DNA of 64,000 bases from Tilletia caries (GCA_032718865.1 JALUTQ010000032.1:1116001-1180000); one strand, 5' to 3'; numbered from the stretch's first letter, positions 1-11,445 are shown. Made by a program: numbers and translations. Notes: generated from the letters alone by a model not told the origin.

Positions 1-1222
1 TTGCACAGCTAGGCAAGCAAAGAAAAGATTTGGCGACATGGACGCCGTCCAACGCTGATGCGGTTCGCGAGCTCGTAGACGCTGTTCGTAATGCAGCGTT
101 AACGGAACCATCGATATATGCTGCCGAGCTACTTCAAGACGAGTTCGGGGCGAACGCGCGTCGATTCCTACGCGATGCACTTCTGGCGATAGAGTGGAGC
201 GACGTTTGTCGGACGGGAGACGTTGGGAGGATGCTGATGGCCCAAAGGTTCCTGGCTGTTGCGTTTGCCGGCGTCGGCAAGCACCAGTACTCGCAGACGT
301 GCCTGGACGAGATCTGGGCCCATAAGGTACTACCGGTCAAAACATGGCGAACCCTGGCCGCCGCCCGCCTCATCAATCGCTTTGGGGTCCAGAACGGCTT
401 CATCGGCGCCGATCTGTACCAAGAACACTTGAACAAAGAGCTACAGGTCAGTGGGAGGTTAACGACAGAAGAGACCTTTGAGGATGCGGTCGCTCACCTT
501 TCCTTGTATCTCCGATTTCCATTCAGCGGGTAGATACCAAGCACGGAGCAGCAACGGCGGTTTCGAGACTGCGGGATTGCTTCTCGGCTGTTGCGGAGAT
601 TTCGAGGTCCCTGAACGATGCCCATCCGGAGCTCTTTGACAAGAACGGACGAAGGCTGAAGGATGACGATGGTCATGTCAAGGATGTTGAGCGGGTTAGC
701 AATCTGGCTCAGCAAGACGGACTCTTCGACGTACATTCGAGTAGATTGTCAAACGAGACATTGGCCGCACGCGTCAGTCGTAAGCCAAAACCAAACGCGG
801 CAGGGGTTCCGACTGGGATGGATTTAATCGCCGATCTGCTGCCAACGCAGTGCGGTACCGATGTGCTCGAGAAAGGGTTGAACTACTTGAGAGCGAAGGG
901 ACTTCAACAGTGGAAGAACGCAAGATCAGCATGGTGTCGATACGAGGCCTTGCTGCGAGAAGGGGGGGTCACAGAGAACCTAGAAACAGATCAGGACGAG
1001 GGTCTCGTAGTCGCGACTGAGGAGGACGCGGTTAACGTACCTAGACTTCTGGATTCCGAGCCCGACATTCTCAGCGATGACGCCAGACGAGCCCTAGAAG
1101 AGGAACAGATGCATCGGAACTGGTTGCGCAGGGAGGAAGAAGCTGAAGCTGAATTAGCGCTGGTGGACGAAGACATCACAGGGGATGGTGGTGAAGAAGG
1201 ATCGATGGTGAGACAGGAGTAA
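1..1222 (+). CDS. DUF6589-family protein, copy 1 (C-terminal part; 5' end outside window)
   Basis: This is the 3' part of a DUF6589 protein, a basidiomycete family without assigned biochemical function. Coding is open from about base 3 to 446, then an intron (447-526, GTCAGT donor, TTCAG acceptor), then 527-1222. The same intron position recurs in copy 2 (29381-32397). The conserved block includes DVGR, AFAGVGKHQYSQ and GADLYQEHLNKELQ, which matches the C-terminal half of the family. The tail is acidic. Copy 2 shows that about 600 more N-terminal residues should lie before base 1. No frame break is visible in the part present. The stop lies 65 bp from the stop of the convergent helicase. I infer that this is the transposase of the element; the family name is recognised by pattern, not by a search. 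Confidence 0.82.
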
Positions 1223-3653
1223 TCGTAACTCACCTCTGCGTTTGCGTTGATGTGTAGGTCCGCACAAGGCTGCTGAATGAACGAAGCTCATGCCTTAGAT
1301 ACCCATCCGTTTCGGGTTAGTCGTGCGGCAATGGGAAGGGTGAGACTGAGCGTAGCCCACTCCAACAGGGCAGGCAGCAACGCAATGGTATGTTCCTCTG
1401 ACATGCCGGAAGAATGGCCAAGCAGAGATCGTATGTAAGAGTCGTCGATGCCCTCCTTGAACACGGCACGTGCGAGTAAGCGGGGTGCTCTGTCGATCAA
1501 GCCGCCCATCGTTTCGTCTGGCATCACAGATCGCTCCGTCTGCCACTCACGCACGCCGGAGCGGCTTTTGTATACGTTCCTCCTCCAAACAAACAAAGCT
1601 CTTCCCAAGCTGCGACAAAGCTCGACAGTATCGGAATGGGCAGGTGGAGCAGTCAGACGGCCCACGGCAGTAGAAACGCCGACATCGATTGGCAATCGTT
1701 CGACCGTGTTGCTGTCGTGGCACTGGGAGCAGCAAGTGGGATTAGTGCCCTCCATTGTGCCTAGATCCGTGGTATAGCCAGCGCTCGGAGTTCTCCTCCA
1801 GTAGAAGGACGACAGTGTGTCTTCGATTGGCCCATCACCGATAGATTCGGTGCTGACTGATGGAGGTGTCGGATTGTGCGGCTCGACGGTCTGAATCACA
1901 GGTTTGAAATCCAGCCGAAGAAGATCCGTGATTGCGACCCGCAAACATCCCGGAGTAGAAAGCCATGTCGTGAGTTGGGTGTCGAGGTTGCTCCACTGCT
2001 GCTGCAGATGAGGAGTCAGACTGGATGCCGGTGGCGCAGACTCCGGCGACGCTTCGTGCGCTCGCCGAGCTTTGTAAAAATTCCGACATCGTTCGACCCA
2101 GTCAGGACACAGCAGGAGCGCCGCTGCGCGCGATCCTGGGCCGCGAGCTCCACGTCCGAAGTGCTGGACCAGTCCTCGAAAGTCCTTCGGCAGCTCCCAC
2201 TGGATGATCATATCTACGTCGGGTAATCGATACCCATTCCGAGAGCCTCTGTGGCAAAGACGACTCGTATCGATCCTGAACGTAGGCCGGCCATCGTTTT
2301 TCGCTTCTCGTATGCGGAGTCCATAGCCGTGAACGAAGCAACCTGGTCCCTCAGCGATTCCGGGAGATGTTGTCGAAGTAGCTCCGCAGCCATCGTAGCC
2401 TTACTCCGTGAATTGACGTATATGATCGTCTTTGGTAGCACGTTGGAACCATCCCTCGGTTGGAGTATCGTAAGCAGATCGTGGAACGATGAAGCCGCAT
2501 GCCGAAAAGGCTGAATGTCGTACGTGCACCCGTCTCGTTCTTTACCGACATCCAGCGCAAAGAAGGGCAACCGACCGAACTGTAGTGCTGAGCAAATCGA
2601 AGGCAGGGATGGTCCACTCAGCGTAGCTGACATGGCGAGTAGAGGAACGTTGGCGTTGAGCTTGGCCCGCAATAAACCGAGCTTGCCGAATTCCGGCCTG
2701 AAGGCCGCCCTTCCGGAGCCTGAGGCGATTCCCCAGTCGTACACGAGGTGTGCTTCATCCACGACAACGGCACGCAAGTCTCTGGCCCATATGCTCTCGC
2801 TGACGGCTTTGCCAACCCTGGTATTGTGGAACAGAACTTCGGGCGACAGAAAGACAACTTGCGCGGTGTTGTTCTCGATCTCTTGTATGGGATTGAATGC
2901 GCGCTCCTTTGACCCTCGGCCATGTATAAGCCTGCGCCGGGGACACTGCAAATGGTAAAAGATCACATCGGTCAACACGTCTGGCCTTAGCCCTACGCCC
3001 CAACGCGCTGATTTATCCCGTTCAATGGACTGACCTCTGCACCGAGAGTGTCGGCGTTGAGCGCGACTGCCGATATACCCAGCTCATGCAAAATGTTGGT
3101 CTGGTGAATCATAAGTGTGAAGGTCTTCAGAACATATGTATGCAAGACAGAATGAATCGCGTTTATGTATCCTACCTGCTCCAACTGGATCTCTTTGAGT
3201 CCAGTGATAACCAAAAAATTGGCCTTGGGAAGACGAAGAAGAAGGGAGGCGAAGACCCAGATCATACTCTTGCCTGATCCCGTCCCCGCAGCAACGACTC
3301 CATCCATGCCGCCGAGCAAACGATAGACCGCCTCAACCTGCCATGGCTTCGGCTCGAATGGAAAATCACGCGTGCCCATGGCAGCGCGCACCCTCTCAAT
3401 CAATATGTGTCTGGGAGGTAGCACATCTCGCTCCTTCCCAGACAGGCGAGGTCGCACTCGAGTTGTATTGGGTCCTGTGTTGTGGAAGGGAAAAGAAAGG
3501 TAACCAGAAAAAATCTGTAAATGAGTAGCCGGCAACAGTCCACATAATCACACATCGAAAGCAACTCACTTCTGCGTTTGCTGGCGCGTGTCTCAATGCC
3601 ATGTGAGGCAGACGCGGCGGAAACTGGTTCATTGTGACGGCTGGTGAATGCGG

Positions 3654-4009
3654 TGTTATGAACATTCTACCACTATACTAAAAGGTGAGACCAGTCTCAA
3701 CCCAAGTGTCATGGATGATGCATATATCCAACACTCCCTCTCATCATCATGACCCTTTGGTCTGAGACGCGAGACCCCATAGGACTAGGGGTGAGACTCT
3801 TTCGGCCCGGAGTACCCGGAGCACGTGCTGTGAAAAAACCCGACAAGCACCCGACAAGAAAATGGTCGGAAAAGAAGTCTGGAGATACCGGGAATCGAAC
3901 TCACGACAGAGTCGATCAGACTCTTAATCTGTTATGAACATTCTACCACTATACTAAAAGGTGAGACCAGTCTCGACCCAAGTGTCATGGATGATGCATA
4001 TATCCAACA
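3654..4009 (-). mobile_element. Miniature LTR element (TRIM-like) with internal Pol III boxes
   Basis: Two 80-bp direct repeats (3654-3733 and 3930-4009) differ at one base, begin TGTT and end AACA, and flank 196 bp. The pair is bounded by the 5-bp duplication tgcgg (3649-3653 and 4010-4014). This is LTR-retrotransposon architecture at TRIM size, with no coding capacity. On the minus strand the 3' repeat is preceded by a purine tract (complement of 3734-3742). The 5' repeat is followed at 3929-3917 by a sequence complementary to a tRNA-Lys(CUU) anticodon arm, a candidate half-tRNA primer site. The same strand has an A-box match TAGTATAGTGG (3956-3946, inside the repeat), a B-box match AGTTCGATTCC (3901-3891, internal), and an oligo-T run at 3873-3870. 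Mobilisation would need proteins from another element. Confidence 0.8.
3946..3956 (-). promoter_or_regulatory. Pol III A box-like motif in the mini-LTR
   Basis: TAGTATAGTGG on the minus strand fits the tRNA-gene A-box pattern. A B-box-like AGTTCGATTCC lies downstream at 3901-3891, about 55 nt away, which is a usual spacing. The A box is in the terminal repeat and the B box in the internal region. Confidence 0.55.
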
Positions 4010-5132
4010 TGCGGTTGGCGTGGGGGTGTTCAAGGAGAGGATGCGGCCGTTTGGTCGGTCGGCGACGGCTGCGCATTGCGCGAACCAAAAGAACCGTGCC
4101 AGAGCGCGCACAAAGCCTCTGCGCCAATCCTTTCTTCATTCGAGATGTGAAGATCACTGTATAAGTGTGATCAAAGTAGCAAGCATATGTAAATTGTCAG
4201 CATTTATGCCCTGAAGTCTGCTCAACTCGAGTCTCAGTCATAAGATGCATCATGCTCACATTTCCATGTCCTCTACTTGATCTGATCCCTGCCGAGCATT
4301 GATTGGCCCAACACCGGGCTCCGGCGAAGAAATCCGACGTCTCTGGGCGATGAGAATAAGGTAAAAGATCACAGTCAGATATTAGCCGCGTGCGATTCAA
4401 GCTCTGGCCTCTGACGCTATTCACGGTGCGCACCTTTGAACCACAAGGAGATGATTCATATCCGATGTCGACGCAGGCAGGCGCGACGATTTCGGCAGTG
4501 GGAGATGGGCGCTGAGGATTGGCTGATGCTGGATGAGGTCCGTTGTCCAAGACCGCGAACGGAACGCGACTCGGTCTTGAGCATGGTACAGCATGGCCTG
4601 GCATGTCTGAGGGAGAAGTAAAGTGGCGCATCATGCACGTATCAGTTCCGTATGTAGGCCAATGCAATAGCGCGGGGACGGGAAGCTCACTGGTACTCCA
4701 GGGGATGGTGAAAGAATATTGAATCGTACCGGGTAGTCGAGTGGTCGTGCTGGCGTGCATTAGGCGTGCGGGCTAGAGGATGAAGAGATGATAGGGAATG
4801 GGGAGGCATGAGCACACGACCGCAGCACAATCAGCTTGATATACCGTACAGCAGAAGACGGATGATGGAGGAACTCACAGCTGCGCACAAGGTCGTGATC
4901 CAGTGAACAGCAAGCCGTAAGCTGTGGAAGCGCGTTTGCAGCGGGCGCGCCGCGCGAATGAGCTGCTTGCATGACGTGCAGGGGATCCGTGCGTCTTGTG
5001 GTGTATGGGAATCGAAATGAGACGTTGGAGGGGACAAGTTGGGCCCCCCATTAGTGGGAGATCCAGCCAAAACTGCCTCGAGTGTCCCCAGACCGTCTCC
5101 ACGGGATCTGTCCCTCATCACGTGCGAGCGAC

Positions 5133-5152
5133 GGTCTGGTGTGACCAGACTA
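5133..5152 (-). repeat. Terminal repeat of RecQ/DUF6589 transposon copy 1
   Basis: Read on the minus strand this is TAGTCTGGTCACACCAGACC, identical to the left terminus of copy 2. It is a hairpin in itself (GTCTGGT and ACCAGAC around CAC). A second inverted pair, CCAGACCGTC with GACGGTCTGG, follows inside, as in copy 2. Confidence 0.88.
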
Positions 5153-6556
5153 AGAAAATCCCGTTGACAGCAGCGTTGACAGCACAGCAGGACCGATCCG
5201 ACAGTAGTAAAACACGAACAGCGCAACACAAACCCCAGTACACGCGCCTAGAAGCCCGGATACTGGCTCAGGGTATTATTCTCGAGCCACCTGCACCTCC
5301 GTTTGCAGCCAGCATCATAGAGAATGAGAGAGTTGATGCTCGTGCGAAGGGGAACTTGGGCCAGGCGCGGGTCAGACGCGGCTGCCAGAAAAAGTGAGAT
5401 TTGCAGAAGAGCCTCTTTGTTCACAACCCTCGTACACACACTCGAGCACGGCGGGGATGGGATGGGCAGTGAGGGGGAAAATAGCTGATCACACCTCTGG
5501 CCGTTTGATGTGCAGTCATTCTGTTGTTGCGTCTGCCAGCTGCCAGCGAGGGGTGCGAGGTGTGAGGTGGACATGTGCGAATTTCCACCAACGTTTTTCT
5601 CCTTCCTTTCGTCCAGCATCATTCTGACATCTGCTCCAACACACAGAGCGCCAGGGGACAAACGCGCCTGTCTGCCATCCTCCCGACTCCCCGGGTCTTT
5701 TGCAGGCATTTCCGCTCTGTCCGTGGTGCCACTTATTTGTGCGAGCTGCGTACACAGGGGGCGTTCGGCGCAGCAAGGACGGTGTGCGACAGTTGCGACA
5801 GGTGCGACAGGACGGAAACGGCATGCACGACGATCAGCAGCTGATCATCCCCTCCTGCTTTCCATTCTCCCTAGCTGCCTGACTGTCTTCTTTTTCTTTC
5901 TGCCTCATGATCACAGCGCCCATTTCTCCCCAGTACACACTGAGCCTTGCGCGCTCCTTTCTGGTTGCATCCATTCCGCACTGCCGGGTGCCGAGTGCAC
6001 ATCTCGCGTCTGAATACACGGGTGCTGACTGCTTATCGCTTCCTCCTTCTTGTTGACTCTTCTTCCTTTTCCAGTAACAACTCCTGGAACTTCGATAGCC
6101 AGCAAAACAATCGCGCCATTCGCTCGTTTCTAAGGGTCTGTCATCACCCCTGCCTCTGGTCCTCTTGCCTCGCGCCTGCCGGTAACACGGGGCCCTCACA
6201 GGAACGCGTGGGCTAAGGGCACGGTGCCAAGGCGCCGCACTGGCTCGGACGCCCGTCCTGTCCTGGGAACTCGTCTTCTGCCTCCCCTCGTCCCGCCAGG
6301 CGCCAGCGCACCGTCCAGCCGGTATCAATGTCCGATCACCAGCAGCAGGCCAGTGTTCCTCAGGTGGTCTCCTGGTGTTCTGCTTCAGACTGTGCTCCGG
6401 AGGATCGAAGAGTGGGTGAGTGGGATTTCTGGCAGGACGAAGCTATATAACAAGGCTGATTTCTCTCAGGTCCCATCCCTTCTTTCCCCATCCTCTCAGA
6501 TCCAAGGAACTCCTCTCTCCTTGCTCTTCTACCACCATCTCATCTCTCATCAGCCA

Positions 6557-6590
<34 letters not shown>

Positions 6591-7830
6591 CACACTTCGT
6601 CGTCACCAACACCCACACCCACACCCACACCCACACTCACATCCAATCACTCACTGGTTCATCAGCATGGCACCTTCCTCACCACCGGTCGCCATCGCTC
6701 AAGGATCAAGACATAGGGCTGAGGGCTCGCCATACAGCAAGACATCTCCCAGATCCCTCTTCGGCGACCCTCAAGAGGCACGATGCACCGGAGTACTTGG
6801 ACAAGTTGCTTCGACCACTACGAACGAAGACCCAACCCGTCGTCGGCTACTCCCGGACGTCTCAAAGCATGAACCGGGCGGACCGTATTAGTCAATCATA
6901 CCGTACGCATCCCTTCATTGGTGGCCGTGCAACATTGTTCTAGCGCTCGTTCGGTTCATGCTTCGGGGCGGCTCGGGACGATACCTTCGATTGGGCACCG
7001 GCATGACTTCGACACCACGTCCGATGGAGCGATTGCGTCGTCTCAACTGAAGACCGCTGCTTGCATGTTGAAGGGGACCCATACATGTTCGTGACGTCGG
7101 ACCTGGTGCAAGCTTGTTTTTGGGCTTCGTCGGAACATCAAGCAACTTGTTCTTGCACTCCTCCTTCGACTCGGTACCTCCTTCCTCTTACAAGGTGAGT
7201 TTCCAGTCTGCTCTTGCCCTCTCCCTCTCGCCTCTTTCTGCCTATCGAGACTGACCTTGATCATGCTCCTCCTACCCTCTTTCACACTTACAGATCGGTG
7301 GTTCCGTATTCTTCGCCCGCTCGCTCTCCACGACGGGACCAAGACTCTTCTCGATCGTACACACCACTCGTGGCATCTACATCCGCACTCGGGCATCCTC
7401 ACTCGCCCACACTCACCCGCCCATACTCATCCGCCCACACTCACCAGCCACACTCACCGGCCACACTCACCGGCCCACGCACACACTACGCACACATACA
7501 CACACACGCAAACACACACACACACACATCACCCAGGGAACCCATCAAGGCCAGAGGAGTCGGCAAGCCACCGAGGTCGAACCCAGTCTACGAACGGGAA
7601 GGAAGTCTCGCCGCTGCCCAGGTCCCAGGCCTCCTCGACAACACTCAGGATGCCAATCTCCTCGACGTGGTCCGCGGAGAGGAGGCCTTGGTGCGACCGG
7701 TGCCAGCGAGTGAGTTGCCCTGAACCTGTCCTTCGCACGGCTTGACCTTCTTTTTTGGACCTCTGGGTTCGGTTCTCCTATTTCTCAGAGCGCAGTGGCT
7801 GGGGGGGCTTCTCCTGCGCTCTACTCGCCA
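5153..7830. other. Unassigned region; no supported protein gene
   Basis: Several open frames exist here, but none has a recognisable domain or convincing splice-linked structure. A TATA-like ctatataac near 6443 precedes a pyrimidine-rich stretch and an ATG at 6667 (74 codons). GTGAGT donors occur at about 6415, 7195 and 7710, so a spliced non-coding or very divergent transcript is possible. Long Thr/His runs in the frames are simple-sequence artefacts. Confidence 0.35.
6566..6640. repeat. CA and CCCACA microsatellites
   Basis: A CA run at about 6566-6594 is followed by tandem CCCACA units at about 6610-6640. A second CA-rich low-complexity block covers about 7394-7530. Confidence 0.9.
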
Positions 7831-7925
7831 CCCCTTCTCCTCCTAAGCCCACTGCAGCTGGTCGGGTTCGTTATGGGTCTGTCATACGAACCCGGCCAAG
7901 CCCCCAAGTGGGTTAGGAGAGGGGG
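7831..7925. repeat. Nested imperfect hairpin
   Basis: The outer arms (7831-7853 and 7906-7925) share CCCACT/AGTGGG and TCTCC/GGAGA blocks. The inner arms GGGTTCG (7864-7870) and CGAACCC (7887-7893) are perfect. It could be a small fold-back repeat or a structured transcript end. Confidence 0.5.
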
Positions 7926-7944
7926 TACCGTCTTCCATGTAACA

Positions 7945-8250
7945 TTAGTGTAGCTTGACAGTCGACTTTGCAAATGTCATCCCTTTCATCTCCCTCCTAT
8001 CTTCGTGGCTCCCAGTATCATCTATCAGCCGAACAGACAGCATCTTCAGGCATTCGGGCCAGGATGTGAAAGGAGGTTCGAGTTCAGGTTGGCAAGGCAT
8101 GGAGTCTTCGAGCAGGCGGATAGAAGGGAGGCTCTGCAATGATACATCCCCTACCGAGTCGCGCTCATGGCCACATCTCGCAAAGGAACGTGTGCATGAC
8201 CTCGCAGTTGTATCCCGCTTGTATGATGGTTGCTATTCAAGTTGAATGGG
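7945..8250 (-). repeat. Dispersed repeat downstream of NSP1 (also downstream of CBF1)
   Basis: On the minus strand this stretch matches 63690-64000 on the plus strand, with shared blocks such as gcattcg near 8050 and 63880, catgagcgcg, and cagagc followed by ccct. Both copies lie just after a gene's 3' end and in the same orientation relative to that gene. Part of it can be read as a short conserved peptide (FTSW-ECLK), so it may be a remnant of coding sequence. Confidence 0.5.
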
Positions 8251-8330
8251 AAAGCTGGAGGGGAGAATTCGAGGTTCGTCCCTCGTTCGATTTGCCTGAT
8301 TCGACGGCGAAAGTGGAGAGACGAACCACT

Positions 8331-10761
8331 CTAGTACAGCCGATGTCCCATACTTCCCTCCCTGCGGAAACCTCCTCCTCCATACCCAGCCCCGGGCGTC
8401 CCACCCCTGAGGCCCACACTAGCTCTAGGCCCACCTCTCAGCCCGTTCCCATTCCCATTCGAAGCCACAGCCACAGCCGATCCATCCGCACCAGCCCCAC
8501 CAGCGCCAACCTTGAGCGCATTCACCTGCTCCGTAAGCTCCCGCACGTTCTCATCGACCCAGCGCAGACTGCCCAGATGGGCATTCAGGATGGAGACGAT
8601 CTGCTGGACTGCGTCTTCCGTTGCGGGCGCGGGCGCGAGGAGGGTGCCTGGGCTTGGTTCGCTCGTGCCGGAGGATGCGATGGATTTGTGGGCGGCAGAG
8701 GGGTTCGAGAGCGAGTTCACGTCTTCGATCATGTTCTTCAGGGCGGAGGACATGTCGTCCAGCTGGGAGTTGAGGGACTCGGCGAGGGAGTATCTGTGGG
8801 AAGTAGTAAAAATCGTCAGCACACAGCATTTATAGAGAAAAGGGGGATCGAAAAGATACGTACGCCTTCTCCCGCTCGAGGTCGACGGCACTACTCTCGA
8901 GCCCGGCCATACCAGCCCCGCGGAAAGCGCCCAGACCAGCCCCACCAGGGCCCGTACTACCCCTCAACCCGGCCCCAGGCGCACTACCCAAGCCAACCTC
9001 CCTCTCCCACCCCCCAACAACAGCCTCAAACTGCCCCAGCACACCCTCCAACTCATCCTGCTGCCCCTCCACATACCCAAGCATCCCCTCCACCTCCCCC
9101 TGCCCTTCCTCCGCCCGTTCCAACGCACCCAGCACCTCCCTGAGCTCGTCGCCCACGCGGAGCAGGTGGCCGTCCCAGGCGGCGATCTCGGACGCTTGGG
9201 AGGTGAAGGCTTGGGTGGAGGTGGAGAGGTCGGTGGAGAGGCGGTTGAGGATGTCTTGGAGGGATTTGCCGCGGAGGAGGGAGGGGGCGGGTGCGGTGAC
9301 GGGTGCGGGGGCGATGGGGGTTACACCTGCTGCTGTAGCTGCTGCGGCTGTTCCCGCTGCTGGTGCTGTTGTTGTTGTTGTTGTTGTTGTTGTCGTTGTG
9401 GCGGGCTTGCCGAAGGTGAGCGTCGGAGCTGGCGCTGCTGCGGTCGCTGGAGTGGTGCTTGCGGCAGTCGTGGCCGGTGTGCTGGTAGGCTTGTTGAGTG
9501 AGAACCCAGTAAAGGGAGTGGCAGCTGGTGCAGCAGATGTGCCAGCTGTGGATGTGGCGGTGGTGGAAGCAGGAGCTGCGGCGGCAGGTGCCGATGCTGC
9601 AGGAGCAGGTGCCTTGTTGAAAAGACTGAATCCGGTCGGAGCAGCTGGTGTCGTTCCTGCCGCTGCAGGAGCGGGAGCAGCGGGTGTGGGTGTTGCGGGT
9701 TTCTGGGGCAGGAAGGAGGGAAGAGAAGATGCTGCTGGTGCTGGTGAAGCTGCAGCGGCAGCAGGAGCAGAAGCAGCGGGTTTGCCGAACGAGAAGGTAG
9801 CCTTGGCTGGTGCTGCCGCTGCTGCCGCCGCCGGAGCGGAAGCGGACGCAGCCGGAGCGCCAAAGTTGAGGGGAGCAGCCAGCTTGGCAGGCTGAAGGAA
9901 GGACGGGGTGGAAGTGGGTGCTGGTGGAGGTGCAGCGGGGGTGGAAGTGGCCGCCCTGCCAAAGGAAAAGGAACCGGCTGGTTTGACGGGTGTGGTTGTA
10001 CCTGAAGCAGCGGGGGTAGCAGCTGATGCGAATGAGAAAGAGGGTGCGGCGCCGCTTGCTGCGGGAGCTGCCGCGGGTGTGGACGCTCCGGATGAAGCAG
10101 CAGGAGCTGCGCCGAAGGAGAAGGAGGCTGGCTTGTTGGCTACTGGAGCTGCTGCTGCTGCTGCTGGTGCGAATGTAGGTGTGCCAGCTCCGGGTGTTGG
10201 TGCGGGCGAAGCAGCGGCAGAAGTGGCTGGTTGGCCGAAGGAGAAGGTGGTCTTGGGTGCGGATGTGGATGCGGCGTTTGAGCCGAATGCTCCTGCTCCT
10301 GCTGCTGCTCCTCCACCGAAGAGCGAGGTGGGGCCAGTGGAAGCGGATGTGGGTGCTGCGCTTGATCCGAATGCGCCTGATCCTCCTCCGCCTCCGCCAA
10401 AGAGCGAGCCGGTTCCAGAGGACGAGGCTGCTGCTGGCTGACCGAACGAGAAGGTGGAGGGTGGCTTGGAGGGTGTCGATGTTCCTCCTGGAGCAGCACC
10501 GGGGGTGGGAGTAGAAGCGCCGGATGGATTGCCGAAGGAAAAGGTGGGCTTGGGAGCTTGTGCCTGTCCTTGCTGCTGCTGTCCTTGCTGCTGCTGTCCT
10601 TGCTGCTGTTGTCCTTGCTGCTGTTGTCCTTGCTGCTGTCCGCTGTTGGCGGGTGGTGCACCAAATGTGAACGCTGTAATGATACAAGGGCAGGGTCAGC
10701 ACACACAGGGAGTCAATGAACAGCGCGCGTGTCTCTCCGCCTGCCTGTGTTACTCACCCAT
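8331..10761 (-). CDS. NSP1: Nucleoporin NSP1 (Nup62 homologue)
   Basis: Central-channel FG nucleoporin, a member of the Nsp1 subcomplexes of the nuclear pore. Three exons: 10761-10758 (ATG plus one base), 10673-8864 and 8793-8331, giving 758 residues. The 4-nt first exon is needed to open the frame: it joins to give M-A-F-T-F-G-A. The N-terminal two thirds are an Ala/Pro/Thr-rich FG region with repeated TFSFG, FSFGQP and SLFGG units, plus QQQGQ and Thr runs. The C-terminal third is the Nsp1_C coiled-coil domain, starting around SLQDILNRLSTDL with heptad-rich ELREVLGALERAEE, which binds partner nucleoporins. Exon 2 joins exon 3 as EKA-YSLAES. The gene is divergent from NST1. Long plus-strand frames over it are shadows of its GC-rich repeats. 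Confidence 0.93.
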
Positions 10762-11445
10762 TGTGGCAGTGTGTGCTGGATGCGGGTCGCGTCGGTGTTG
10801 ATGTTGATCCTCACTGCCGCTGAGTGCTGAGCTCGAGAAGGTCGCCTCTTTGGCTGAGCGAGTGAGTGAGTGAGTGTGCGCAGGTCGCGTCGGTCTCTCG
10901 TGCGATAGAGCAGCGTCACGTGTGTGTGGGCCTGATCACGTGAGATGCGCACCGTCCAGCTTGGTGAGACTCCTGCCAGACTCTGCGCGGCCGGAAGTCA
11001 CAGTGCGAAAAAACTTTTCTTTCCCTTCTGGCTGGGAGCGAGACTTGGAGTCTGCGGTGTCTCACGGCCACCTCGCAGTGGCAGCTGATGAGGCGACGAG
11101 GTTGACCTGAACACCTCACTCACTTCGCTCACTCACTCACTCACAGCGCTCAGGACTTGGCCTGCGTTCGACGTTCTCCGTGCCAGGCGCAGAAGCAGAA
11201 GCAGAAGCAGGCGCCGATCCCAGCAGAGAAAGATCCAGGTTCGTGCGGTGCCGTGCGGTGCGCTGGCGGTCCTCCTGCTGCGATGCTCTGTGTGTGTATG
11301 CTGACTGTTGTTGATGCTCTCTCCCAGCAGGATCCGCATACATACGAACATCGCTCGGTAGCAGTCAGCAGTCAGCAGTCAGCAGTCAGTCGGGGGCGCG
11401 CCTCTCTCCCGCACTCTCTCTCGCCAACACGCGCGCTCGCTCTTC
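10762..11445. promoter_or_regulatory. Divergent NSP1/NST1 promoter region
   Basis: This is a 684-bp gap between the two start codons. It contains TCAC/GTGA-rich tandem stretches (about 10855-10880 and 11118-11145) and CAGTCAG repeats near 11363-11390. No coding frame is supported. Confidence 0.6.

Larger units (their letters stand above)
1288..4604 (-). pseudogene. RecQ-like DEAH-box helicase of the transposon, copy 1 (frameshifted)
   Basis: This is an SF2 helicase related to RecQ and fungal telomere-linked helicases. The start at 4604 is chosen because the opening M-P-G and the first-exon end (GSK before a donor) match copy 2. The visible motifs are WQVEAVYRLL, Walker A AGTGSGKS (near 3280), DEAH in VVVDEAHLVYDWG (near 2760), AMSATL, IIYVNSR, ATEALGMGID and QHFGRGARG. 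They are spread over exons at about 3535-3210, 3115-3045, and 2945 to 1288. A one-base deletion after GMGID (near 2216) brings in TAG, so motif VI and the C-terminal region are out of frame. The C-terminal part has a Cys cluster (PTCCSQC) that may bind zinc. The leader is also interrupted by the mini-LTR insertion at 3654-4009. Helicase activity would be ATP-dependent DNA unwinding; its role in transposition is inferred. Confidence 0.85.
1..5152 (-). mobile_element. RecQ/DUF6589 transposon, copy 1 (one end beyond the window)
   Basis: This is the helicase-side part of a DNA transposon. Its outer end is the 20-bp terminus at 5133-5152, almost identical to the termini of the complete copy at 25692-32722. 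Two convergent genes fill it: a DUF6589 gene on the plus strand and a RecQ-like helicase on the minus strand, separated by 65 bp. Relative to copy 2 the element is inverted. The other terminus lies upstream of base 1, so the target duplication cannot be checked here; the ten bases after the end are agaaaatccc. Subterminal homology to copy 2 runs through the terminus, an internal inverted repeat and the helicase leader. A miniature LTR element has inserted at 3654-4009. The copy looks inactive because its helicase has a frameshift. Confidence 0.88.

Noticed and set aside
3880..3960. Stand-alone tRNA-Leu(AAG) gene on the minus strand
   Set aside because: A box, B box, an anticodon-like loop and a variable-arm-like hairpin are present. 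However, the 5' acceptor does not pair with the 3' acceptor, the T stem is poor, and the A box lies in an 80-bp terminal repeat. It is better explained as part of a mini-LTR element.
6224..6943. 239-codon frame rich in Thr-His repeats
   Set aside because: It is driven by CA and CCCACA microsatellites, has no domain and no conserved partner.
9166..10801. Long plus-strand Ala/Gly-rich frames over NSP1
   Set aside because: They are antisense shadows of the FG-repeat region, with no domain of their own.
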